From positions 1-5,213 of the forward strand of contig JALOLX010000207.1 in NCBI GenBank assembly GCA_025455765.1: DNA of 5,213 bases, given 5' to 3'. The stretch is from Flavobacteriales bacterium (GTDB lineage Bacteria; Bacteroidota; Bacteroidia; Flavobacteriales_F; PHOS-HE28). Numbering within the stretch: position 1 is the stretch's first letter; each line of letters begins with the position of its first letter. Below are positions 1-4,806 of the stretch, piece after piece. Made by a program: the position numbers and the translations under genes. Below the pieces are notes generated by a model. It did not search any database. It saw nothing but the letters and a program-made list of their open reading frames with translations, and was not told the DNA's origin.

Positions 1-330
1 ACCGCGTGGTCCTGCGCCTGTGCTGCGGCGTTCGTCGTTGCCAGGTCGACCAGCGCGGCCGAAGGGAGAACGTGGACCTCCGCCACTGCGACCGGTGCCA
101 CGAGCGGTGGTGCGTTCGCCTTCCGCATCCGGGCGCGCGGGGCGGGGACGTGGACCGCCACTGCCGCCGCTGCCGGGGCGGCGGGCACCCTGATAGCCGT
201 CGCGTTCGGCCGCCGGGGGACGTTTGCCAGCGCGTGACGAGCGGGGGCGATCGGGTTCGTTCGTTGAACGCGCACCGCGCGTGGGGGCTTTTTTGCCGCC
301 TTTCTTGCTGCGGTCAGTACGGTCGGTCAT
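1..330 (-). CDS. N-terminal leader of an RG/P-rich protein, possibly a 23S rRNA pseudouridine synthase (partial)
   Basis: Reading the minus strand from the ATG at 330 gives 110 codons without a stop, running off the window edge, so only the N-terminus is seen. It begins MTDRTDRSKKGGKKAPTRGA and continues as a basic, low-complexity chain of Arg, Gly, Pro, Ser and Ala with many RG, RP and GG steps and almost no hydrophobic residues, so it is surely disordered. No catalytic domain lies inside the window. In Bacteroidota such leaders commonly precede RluB-type pseudouridine synthases, rRNA methyltransferases and DEAD-box RNA helicases, where they probably bind RNA; the choice among these is inference. 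The ATG overlaps the last 17 bp of yraN in another frame, which suggests translational coupling in one transcript. The very high GC comes from the Arg/Gly/Pro/Ala codons. That it is coding is fairly sure; the product is a guess. Confidence 0.6.
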   Translation of the reverse strand, partial: MTDRTDRSKKGGKKAPTRGARSTNEPDRPRSSRAGKRPPAAERDGYQGARRPGSGGSGGPRPRPARPDAEGERTTARGTGRSGGGPRSPFGRAGRPGNDERRSTGAGPRG

Positions 331-694
331 GGGTGGTCGGATAGAACGCGTCTTGGATGTGATGGATGTATGGCTTCCCGCCGGGGTGCAAGATCACACT
401 GATGATGTCAAAGCGCACCGGAAGAAGGCATGCGGTCTGTTCGATATAGGCGTTGGCCGAGCGGATCATGCGACCGCGTTTGCCCTTTTTCACGGCCTCC
501 TCGGGCTGGCCATGCTTATCGCTGCTGCGGGTCTTCACCTCCACCACCACCAGCTCGCGGCTGCTGCGGGCTACGATGTCCAGCTCATGCCTGCCATGCT
601 TCCAGTTCCGCTCCAGGATCTCATAACCCGCATCCTCCAGAAAGCGGCACGCGAGTTGCTCACCTTGTAGTCCGGTCAAGTTGTGCTCAGCCAT
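314..694 (-). CDS. yraN: YraN family protein (UPF0102), predicted nuclease fold
   Basis: This 126-residue protein has the full length and motif order of the YraN/UPF0102 family, a small cytoplasmic group with a restriction-endonuclease-like (PD-(D/E)XK) fold. Visible motifs are GLQGEQLACRFLEDAGY (residues 8-24), the ILERN strand (26-30), HELD at 36-39, where the family has GEID, and VVVEVKTRS at 49-57. The acidic and lysine residues E37, D39, E52 and K54 match the metal-binding pattern of the fold. The biochemical role of the family is not settled; a link to Holliday-junction or DNA processing is only suggested by the fold. The start at 694 gives the standard MAEHNLTGLQGE opening. Its 3' end overlaps the next minus-strand gene by 17 bp, and 98 bp separate it from the divergent DUF4412 gene. 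Confidence 0.92.
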   Translation of the reverse strand: MAEHNLTGLQGEQLACRFLEDAGYEILERNWKHGRHELDIVARSSRELVVVEVKTRSSDKHGQPEEAVKKGKRGRMIRSANAYIEQTACLLPVRFDIISVILHPGGKPYIHHIQDAFYPTTHDRPY

Positions 695-792
695 CTGTGG
701 ATAGAACGCGCCGTAACCTTCGCACAGCCCAGCCGTTCAAGGCCTTAAAATTGGGGGTTTTTCCGCCATACCCTGGCAAACGATCGTATCGC
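695..792. promoter_or_regulatory. Divergent intergenic spacer, presumed promoters for yraN and the DUF4412 gene
   Basis: These 98 bp are the only room for promoters of two divergent genes. On the plus strand TAAAATTG at 746-753 differs at one position from the Bacteroidota -7 element TAnnTTTG and lies about 40 bp upstream of the DUF4412 ATG. A TTCG at 719-722 is a poor -33 (TTTG) candidate with a spacing of 23 rather than about 20. I see no convincing promoter for yraN. Neither start has a Shine-Dalgarno sequence, which is normal for this phylum. The location is well supported; the individual boxes are weak. Confidence 0.3.
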
Positions 793-1419
793 ATGAACAG
801 CGCACTGCATTTGCTCCGCTCCCTGACGCTCTCCCTGCTGCTCCCTGCAGCGGCCCTCCAGGCTCAGCCTTTTGAGGGTGTGGTGGAGTTCACCAAGACC
901 ACGGGACCTGTGGTCACCACCTATAAGTACTTCGTGAAAGGCGATCGCATCCGCGTGGAGGAGATCGGCGCACGAGGCGAGGTGCAGGGCATCATGTTGG
1001 TGGACACCCGCGACAAGACCGTCACGGCCATCAGCCCCGAACGGAAGCTCTACATGGATGTGCCCAACATGCGCCTGCCCAAGGACGTGGAGGTGACCGT
1101 GCAGAAGACCTCCGAGATGAAGGACATCGCTGGCTACAAGTGCGAGAAGTGGTTGGTGAAGAGCCCCAAGGAGGACCGCCAGATCACCTACTGGGTGGCG
1201 GCTGATGAGTTCGCCTTCTTCGTGCCCATGTTGGAAACGCTGAACCGCAAGGATGAACAAGCGGTGTTCTTCCTGCAAGTGAAGGACAACGGCGGGGTGT
1301 TCCCCATGCTGGGGGTGGAACAGAAAATGGGCCTGGAGGTGACCAAAGTGGTCAAGGCCGCTCAAAAGCCCACTCTGTTCGAGATCCCGGCCGGCTACAA
1401 CAAGTTCGAACGGAACTGA
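793..1419 (+). CDS. DUF4412 domain-containing periplasmic protein
   Basis: The open frame extends upstream to 430, but the ATG at 793 is chosen because it opens a clear signal peptide (residues 1 to about 24: MNSALHLLRS, then a Leu-rich core LTLSLLLPAAAL and a QAQ end) and because the earlier codons are antisense to yraN. The 208-residue product is therefore secreted, probably to the periplasm. The mature part fits DUF4412: a first strand FEGVVEFTKT (27-36), YKYFVKGDRIRVEE (44-57), IMLVDTRDKTVTAI (67-80), ERKLYMDVPN (83-92), then IAGYKCEKWLVK (112-123) and ITYWVAAD (131-138), ending with the typical FEIPAGYNKFE (196-206). Relatives resemble LolA/LolB-like beta sheets, but no function is established. 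The gene faces the LD-carboxypeptidase gene, with 18 bp between stop codons. Confidence 0.85.
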   Translation: MNSALHLLRSLTLSLLLPAAALQAQPFEGVVEFTKTTGPVVTTYKYFVKGDRIRVEEIGARGEVQGIMLVDTRDKTVTAISPERKLYMDVPNMRLPKDVEVTVQKTSEMKDIAGYKCEKWLVKSPKEDRQITYWVAADEFAFFVPMLETLNRKDEQAVFFLQVKDNGGVFPMLGVEQKMGLEVTKVVKAAQKPTLFEIPAGYNKFERN

Positions 1420-1437
1420 TCACCGCCCTCGCTACGG

Positions 1438-2406
1438 TCACACGGACCCTTCGAAGCTCAGCGTTGCACCCGATGTGGTGACGCTGAGCTTCGCTTTTTG
1501 GCCGAACACCAACGCCCGGTTGTCGTCGATGTGGCCTGCGGGAAAGCCGAAGCACACGGGATAGCTGGTGTCGCCCAGGGCATCGGCGATGATCTGCTCG
1601 GCGCTCTTGCCGAAGGGGTCCTCGGGGTTCTTGTCGCGCATGTCGCTCATGCCCCCCACGATCAGTCCCGCCAGGTCCTTGAACCAACCCGCCAGCCGTA
1701 GGTTCTGTACCATGCGGTCCATGTGGTAGAGCAGTTCGTCCAGGTCCTCGATGAACAGGATCTTGCCGCGTGGATCGATGTCGTAGGGCGTGCCGCGCAG
1801 GGCATACAGCAGGGAGAGGTTGCCGCCGATCAATATGCCTTCGCACGTGCCTTCGCGCTGTGTGGCGAGTGGTGAGTGGCGAGTAGCGAGTGAAAGCCCC
1901 TCCTCACTCGCTACTCGCCACTCGTTACTCATCATTCGCCACTCCTCCCCGAACAAGGCCTTCCTTATCGTCTCCCTGCTCTCCTCCGTCTTCGCCCCGC
2001 TATTGAAGGGCATCTGCGCATGCAGGCTGGCGATACCGATGTTGTGCAGCGCGTTGTGTAGCACGGTGATGTCGCTGAAGCCCACGATCCACTTGGGGTC
2101 GCGGCGCAGGGCGCTCAGGTCCAGGTGGTCCAACAGGTGTACGGTGCCATAGCCGCCGCGGGCGCACCAGATAGCGCGGACCTTCGGGTCGTTCAGTGCT
2201 GCTTGCAGGTCGGCGGCGCGTTCCTCCGCGGTCCCCGCCTGTTGGAAGTGCTTGCGGCCGATGCCATCGCCCAAGCGCACCTTCAGGCCCCAGCTCTCGG
2301 CAAGGGCGATGCCGTCGCGCAGTTCTTCCACCGAAATGGCGCGTGCCGTGGGGATGATGGCGATGGTGTCGCCGGGTTTCAGCGGAGGGGGAACAACGTT
2401 CGACAT
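1438..2406 (-). CDS. LD-carboxypeptidase (peptidase family S66)
   Basis: This 322-residue protein is an S66 serine peptidase (LdcA/MccF family); LdcA members remove the terminal D-alanine from murein tetrapeptides during cytoplasmic peptidoglycan recycling. No signal peptide is seen, which fits LdcA. The N-terminal domain opens LKPGDTIAIIPTAR (9-22) and has RGGYG (83-87), which helps form the oxyanion region, and GFSDIT (109-114) with the nucleophile S111. The C-terminal domain starts at GILIGGNLSLLYALRGTPY (190-208), has catalytic E220 in FIEDLDE and H292 in GFPAGH, so the Ser-Glu-His triad is complete. Residues about 155-182, in the linker between the domains, are encoded by an inserted palindromic repeat and have no family counterpart. 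MccF-type immunity is an alternative role, but the context does not suggest it. It lies 73 bp downstream of a codirectional gene and converges on DUF4412. Confidence 0.93.
   Translation of the reverse strand: MSNVVPPPLKPGDTIAIIPTARAISVEELRDGIALAESWGLKVRLGDGIGRKHFQQAGTAEERAADLQAALNDPKVRAIWCARGGYGTVHLLDHLDLSALRRDPKWIVGFSDITVLHNALHNIGIASLHAQMPFNSGAKTEESRETIRKALFGEEWRMMSNEWRVASEEGLSLATRHSPLATQREGTCEGILIGGNLSLLYALRGTPYDIDPRGKILFIEDLDELLYHMDRMVQNLRLAGWFKDLAGLIVGGMSDMRDKNPEDPFGKSAEQIIADALGDTSYPVCFGFPAGHIDDNRALVFGQKAKLSVTTSGATLSFEGSV
1452..1499 (+). terminator. Rho-independent-type terminator of the DUF4412 gene, inside the opposing CDS
   Basis: CGAAGCTCAGCGT (1452-1464) is exactly complementary to ACGCTGAGCTTCG (1481-1493), giving a 13-bp stem. 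Inside it CACC (1467-1470) can pair with GGTG (1477-1480). A TTTTT run at 1495-1499 follows one base after the stem. The stem starts 32 bp beyond the DUF4412 stop. No T-run exists on the other side, so it should act only on plus-strand transcripts. It lies fully inside the 3' coding end of the carboxypeptidase gene. Confidence 0.72.
1860..1944. repeat. Palindromic element of 7-bp units inserted in frame in the LD-carboxypeptidase gene
   Basis: The left half holds five heptads (1860-1894: GTGTGGC, GAGTGGT, GAGTGGC, GAGTAGC, GAGTGAA). The right half holds six on the other strand (1903-1944: GAGTGAG, GAGTAGC, GAGTGGC, GAGTAAC, GAATGAT, GAGTGGC). The halves form a perfect 20-bp stem (1874-1893 with 1904-1923), extended to 1867/1930 through three G-T pairs, around a 10-nt loop. 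On the coding strand it encodes residues about 155-182 (EWRMMSNEWRVASEE, then LSLATRHSPLAT) without breaking the frame. It resembles in principle the protein-coding palindromes of Rickettsia (RPE), but the sequence is unrelated. Element ends are uncertain by a few bases. Confidence 0.85.
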
Positions 2407-2409
2407 GGC

Positions 2410-2430
2410 GCGAAGAAAGTCGCTCTTCGC
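2410..2430 (-). promoter_or_regulatory. Small hairpin just before the LD-carboxypeptidase start codon
   Basis: GCGAAGA (2410-2416) and TCTTCGC (2424-2430) form a perfect 7-bp stem with a 7-nt loop. In the minus-strand transcript the stem ends three bases before the ATG at 2406, covering the place where a ribosome lands. No T-run follows, so it is not a classic terminator for the upstream gene. It could reduce initiation or be chance. Confidence 0.3.
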
Positions 2431-2460
2431 CTACAGCAGCACTTGTTGGAGCGCTATCGA

Positions 2461-2512
2461 TCCACCATCACCTTGTGCGTTATCGTTCCACCACCACCCT
2501 ATGCGTTGTTGC
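2461..2512. repeat. Imperfect 26-bp tandem duplication at the stop of the T9SS protein gene
   Basis: Bases 2461-2486 and 2487-2512 are adjacent copies, both starting TCCACCA, with 20 of 26 positions identical; all six differences are transitions. The copy at 2487-2512 encodes part of the conserved C-terminal end (ATTHRVVVE). The copy at 2461-2486 follows it in translation and contains the stop. Because 26 is not a multiple of three, the second copy is read in a shifted frame. Confidence 0.65.
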
Positions 2513-3961
2513 ATAGCCCTCGTACTGTGCGCTCATTAGATAGATGCCCGGTGCTTGTCCTGTCATGTAAAGCTCCATCCGATCGCTTGTGGCACGTTCC
2601 TGCAGTAGCACACGCCCTGTGAGGTCCAGCAGTCGCACCGCGGCGCCTATGGGTACATTGCGCAGAAAGAGCATGTCCGAGGCCGGGTTCGGGAAAAGCT
2701 CTAAGGTGAAGGGCGCGGACTGCTCCGCAACGGACACTCCGGAGGCATCTCCATTCAAACGGATGATGACCTGGTTGGTGGGCCAGCCGCCGCTCAAGTA
2801 CAGGTTCTGTCCCTGGTAGGATGAGTTCTCCGTCACCAGCAGGATCTTGCCATCGGTCTGTATGGCACAGTCGTAGACCAGTGAGGTGTTGCCGAATCCA
2901 TCGGCGTTGTCGAAGGTGCTGTCCAGCGTACCGTCAGCGTTCAAGCGCATCACGCCGGATACATCCGGGTTGCCGTCATACGCATTGAGGAAATACCCGG
3001 TGACGATGATCTTGCCATCGTTCTGTATGGCTACGCCGGTTGGGTATACGCCGTTGATCTGTGGGTTGGTGGCCACATGGAAGTCCGTATCCGTAGTGAG
3101 GTCCGCGTTGTAGCGCATGATCTTCATGATGCTGGAGGTCTGCAGCCCGGCCACCACGATCTTGCCATCGGGTTGGATCGCGGTGCGTGGATAGATCAGG
3201 TTGTCGAAGCTGGCAGAGCTGAAGACATGGGCGGAATGGACGAAGCTTTCATCCCGTGTGCCATCGGGGTTCAGCACGGCCAAGCCGCCTGGCCAGCTGC
3301 TGAAGCGGCCCGCCACCAGGATCTGACCGTTGGGCAGCACCTTGATATCGCGAATGTTGGTGGGTGCCTGACCCGCATTGAAGGTGGCGTCCACCGTGCC
3401 ATCGGGCAGCAGGCGGGTGATGCCCGTGCCGTGGCTCGTTGTCCCGTAGCTCCCGGCGATCACGATCTTCCCGTCAGGCTGTAACGCGATGGCATTGATC
3501 GTTGGGTTTATCTCGAAGCCCGCGTTGAAGCTCAGGTCTTGGCTGCCATCGTTGTTCAAACGGATGATGCCGCGCTGGTTCACGCCGCCCGAAAAGTCCG
3601 TGAATTGGCCGCCTACCAAGTATTTGCCATCGGGCAGCTCAACGGCCGCGCGAATGCGTAAGTAGTAGTTCTGGTCAAAGTCGGGCCCGTCGAAGGTGCT
3701 GTCCCATGAGCCGTCGCTGTTCACACGCACCACACCGCTCAGGTTGGTGTGCAGGGGGTTGTGTAGGGAGCCGAACAGCAGCACCTTGCCGTCCGACAAT
3801 GATAGCACTCGGGTCAAGGGAAATTCGTTCGGTGTAAAGGTGAGCGGTCCGGGTGTCGATAGGTCCAGCACGAAGCTGGCATCGCGCTGCGTGTTGGGGG
3901 TTTGGGCATCGGTGGTGAATGGCAAGGCCAGCAGACCCGTGATGAGTATTGTATGCTTCAT
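2480..3961 (-). CDS. Secreted delta-60 repeat protein with T9SS type A sorting domain
   Basis: The 493-residue protein starts with a signal peptide (MKHTILITGLLALPFTTDAQ, 1-20). It then has seven delta-60 type repeats of about 50 residues, each holding a DGKIxVxG strand (at about 57, 111, 163, 211, 265, 315 and 370) followed by a hydrophobic stretch and a NxDGTxDxTF turn. Such repeats are expected to form a beta-propeller-like surface structure. Residues about 418-493 are a Por secretion system C-terminal sorting domain: LELFPNPASD (420-429), VRLLDLTGRVL (442-452), GIYLMSAQYEG (472-482) and a final VVVER. The protein should cross the outer membrane through the type IX system and be released or attached to the surface. 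Ligand and role are unknown; no enzymatic motif is seen. The ATG at 3961 is the one that opens the signal peptide. It ends 73 bp before the carboxypeptidase start. Confidence 0.92.
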   Translation of the reverse strand: MKHTILITGLLALPFTTDAQTPNTQRDASFVLDLSTPGPLTFTPNEFPLTRVLSLSDGKVLLFGSLHNPLHTNLSGVVRVNSDGSWDSTFDGPDFDQNYYLRIRAAVELPDGKYLVGGQFTDFSGGVNQRGIIRLNNDGSQDLSFNAGFEINPTINAIALQPDGKIVIAGSYGTTSHGTGITRLLPDGTVDATFNAGQAPTNIRDIKVLPNGQILVAGRFSSWPGGLAVLNPDGTRDESFVHSAHVFSSASFDNLIYPRTAIQPDGKIVVAGLQTSSIMKIMRYNADLTTDTDFHVATNPQINGVYPTGVAIQNDGKIIVTGYFLNAYDGNPDVSGVMRLNADGTLDSTFDNADGFGNTSLVYDCAIQTDGKILLVTENSSYQGQNLYLSGGWPTNQVIIRLNGDASGVSVAEQSAPFTLELFPNPASDMLFLRNVPIGAAVRLLDLTGRVLLQERATSDRMELYMTGQAPGIYLMSAQYEGYATTHRVVVER

Positions 3962-4113
3962 GGGGTGGGTGTGTGGCGCAAAACTGGACCAACACCGAGG
4001 CGCTAGACATCCGTTGTATACCGTAATTGACTACGGTGATCACCTTGATCGCAACTCGCACTTCTCCTCAGCATGCGAGCGCAGAACTGGGAGCCCTGCC
4101 GAAAGCAGGAGGG
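3962..4113. other. Intergenic region upstream of the T9SS protein gene
   Basis: I see no gene here; open frames crossing it are antisense shadows. It contains the two palindromes at 4020-4044 and must hold the promoter of the minus-strand T9SS gene. A TATACA (4016-4021, minus strand) is a possible -10-like box, but no matching upstream box is at a proper distance. The sequence is still GC-rich like the chromosome to its left. Confidence 0.4.
4020..4044. promoter_or_regulatory. Two overlapping palindromes, possible operator
   Basis: ACCGTA (4020-4025) and TACGGT (4032-4037) are inverted arms around a 6-base centre, and GGTGATCACC (4035-4044) is a perfect 10-bp palindrome sharing the last three bases. 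They lie 59-83 bp upstream of the ATG of the minus-strand T9SS gene, a sensible place for a dimeric regulator. No regulator gene is nearby and short palindromes are common by chance. Confidence 0.3.
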
Positions 4114-4231
4114 AACGGGCCTGCGCTTGCCGCAGGCCGCCTTTAGTGATCTTGTTCTTGGACGAAATGTACCACCCACCAACGGGAGTTGTCACCAGGA
4201 CGAGGGAGGCTTGCCGTAAGCGCATGTTAGC
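4114..4231. repeat. attC-like imperfect inverted repeat 1
   Basis: Arms 4122-4138 and 4208-4224 match in 14 of 17 inverted positions. Outside the left arm are 5 nt (4117-4121) and then AAC (4114-4116); outside the right arm are a single T (4225) and then GTTAGC (4226-4231). These spacers equal those of the element at 4655-4784. On the minus strand the element begins 22 nt after the stop of the 46-codon ORF. Caution: the left arm also lies in a local hairpin (GCCTGCG 4119-4125 with CGCAGGC 4131-4137), and the left outer box pairs only through AAC/GTT, so this copy is degenerate or doubtful. Confidence 0.45.
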
Positions 4232-4253
4232 GGCTGTTCTTCTTTCCGTTGAG

Positions 4254-4394
4254 TTATGATAGGTTTGGGAAGAATTGGCCAAGAACTTCTCTCTTGGAAG
4301 GAGAATACGCAACAATGCAGTACTTGTCTGAGAACTCTTGTAAGCGATACTCAAAGAACAAAATGTTTCCATTGGAATCACTTTCGATGTTCAT
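4254..4394 (-). CDS. Small unknown protein of the cassette region, possibly a gene remnant
   Basis: An ATG at 4394 opens a 46-residue frame, MNIESDSNGN then ILFFEYRLQE, with FSDKYCIVAYSPSKREVLG after it and a TAA at 4254-4256. I do not recognise it. The composition is protein-like, with alternating hydrophobic and charged residues such as a small beta-rich domain would have. Upstream in the same frame, after a TAA at 4398-4400, DSIVKNLEVFAGYSP also reads like protein, preceded by a TGA, so this may be the 3' part of a longer gene broken by stop codons. The stop lies 22 nt from GCTAAC of the attC-like element at 4114-4231, the same distance as for the gene at 4807. The base composition is AT-rich, unlike the chromosome on the left. 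A plus-strand frame over the same DNA looks less protein-like. Confidence 0.4.
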   Translation of the reverse strand: MNIESDSNGNILFFEYRLQEFSDKYCIVAYSPSKREVLGQFFPNLS

Positions 4395-4456
4395 GAGTTA
4401 TGGAGAGTATCCGGCAAACACTTCAAGGTTTTTCACAATTGAATCTCACAATGTGA

Positions 4457-4645
4457 TTAGGTCGGTTCTGTTTTAAGAAGTATCCGAGAGTCGTTGAAGT
4501 AGTTTTTACTCCAACTAAATGGTTCTTTATCCACGACTGACGTGCGAGCTTTTAAGTACGTGAGCAGGATGAAACTTAGTAGGCCTTTTCCAATCGTCAT
4601 CCGAAGGTCTATTCGTTGATACTCACTCTCGTCGGTATTGGTCAC
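4457..4645 (-). CDS. Hypothetical small protein or fragment at the start of a cassette body
   Basis: A GTG at 4645 opens 62 codons ending at a TAA (4457-4459). The frame is closed upstream by a TAA directly before the GTG, so the gene cannot extend further; an internal ATG lies at codon 16. The product begins TNTDESEYQRIDLRMTIGKG and has a short hydrophobic stretch LLSFILLTYL (about 22-31), too short for a certain membrane helix. No family is recognised. It starts 9 bp from the GTTAGC end (minus strand) of the element at 4655-4784, as expected for the first gene after an attC read on the minus strand. It may be the 5' piece of the same broken gene that continues to 4254. Coding status is uncertain. 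Confidence 0.3.
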   Translation of the reverse strand: MTNTDESEYQRIDLRMTIGKGLLSFILLTYLKARTSVVDKEPFSWSKNYFNDSRILLKTEPT

Positions 4646-4654
4646 TTAATTGCA

Positions 4655-4784
4655 GCTAACGTTTTCGGGCTTGGCGAAGGTGGCGAGTTTCACCACAAAT
4701 GTTGATGCGGAGAACCAAGCTTTGATTAACCACAAATGTGTCTGCGGAGCACTGAACCGCCACTTTTGCCAAACCCGTGTTAGC
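4655..4784. repeat. attC-like imperfect inverted repeat 2
   Basis: GCTAAC (4655-4660) pairs exactly with GTTAGC (4779-4784). Inside, CGGGCTTGGCGAAGGTGGCG (4666-4685) pairs with 4758-4777: 17 Watson-Crick pairs, two G-T pairs and one mismatch in 20. The spacers between the outer box and the stem are 5 nt (4661-4665) and 1 nt (4778). The 72-nt centre carries a direct repeat. Total length of 130 bp is in the range of long attC sites such as Vibrio VCRs. On the minus strand GTTAGCT matches the GTTRRRY core at six of seven positions. The 5/1 spacer asymmetry is not canonical, so attC-like is the furthest the sequence supports. It follows the stop of the minus-strand gene at 4807 by 22 nt. Confidence 0.7.
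4692..4749. repeat. Direct repeat within the centre of attC-like repeat 2
   Basis: ACCACAAATGT followed by TGATGCGGAG (4692-4712) recurs as ACCACAAATGT followed by GTCTGCGGAG (4729-4749), with 18 of 21 positions identical at a period of 37 bp. Both copies lie in the part of the element not covered by the long stem. Confidence 0.65.
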
Positions 4785-4806
4785 AGTAGTAGTTTTTCTG
4801 TCGTCC

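Noticed and set aside
339..710. 12-bp direct repeat GGATAGAACGCG at 339-350 and 699-710, just upstream of two minus-strand start codons
   Set aside because: One exact 12-mer pair is about what chance gives in 5 kb on both strands, and one copy is coding sequence of yraN; the shared position is noted but not convincing.
430..792. N-terminal extension of the DUF4412 frame by 121 codons
   Set aside because: It is antisense to yraN and Pro/Ser/Arg-rich; the ATG at 793 opens a proper signal peptide.
745..1365. 206-codon minus-strand frame antisense to DUF4412
   Set aside because: His/Leu/Val-rich composition typical of a shadow of a GC-rich gene; the plus strand has a recognisable family.
1352..1846. 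164-codon minus-strand frame
   Set aside because: Shadow of the carboxypeptidase gene in another frame, Arg/His-rich, no motifs.
1860..1944. CRISPR-like or simple tandem repeat interpretation of the heptads
   Set aside because: Units are 7 bp without spacers and invert at the centre, so it is a palindromic element, not a CRISPR array or a plain microsatellite.
2125..2622. Plus-strand frames of 165 and 95 codons
   Set aside because: Antisense to the carboxypeptidase and T9SS genes; composition not protein-like.
4119..4137. Independent terminator hairpin GCCTGCG/CGCAGGC
   Set aside because: Only CTTTA follows on the plus strand and no T-run on the minus strand; no gene ends nearby in the needed direction except through the attC-like element.
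4040..4381. 113-codon minus-strand frame crossing attC-like repeat 1
   Set aside because: It runs through both arms of the inverted repeat and across the composition boundary. It begins with a GTG antisense to nothing conserved and overlaps the 46-codon ORF in another frame. If the same peptide recurs in databases it would more likely mark the repeat than a gene.
4249..4476. 75-codon plus-strand frame with TTG start, and an AAGGAG (4298-4303) before an internal ATG at 4315
   Set aside because: Low-quality composition; antisense to a more protein-like ORF that keeps the 22-nt spacing to the repeat; Shine-Dalgarno sites carry little weight in Bacteroidota.
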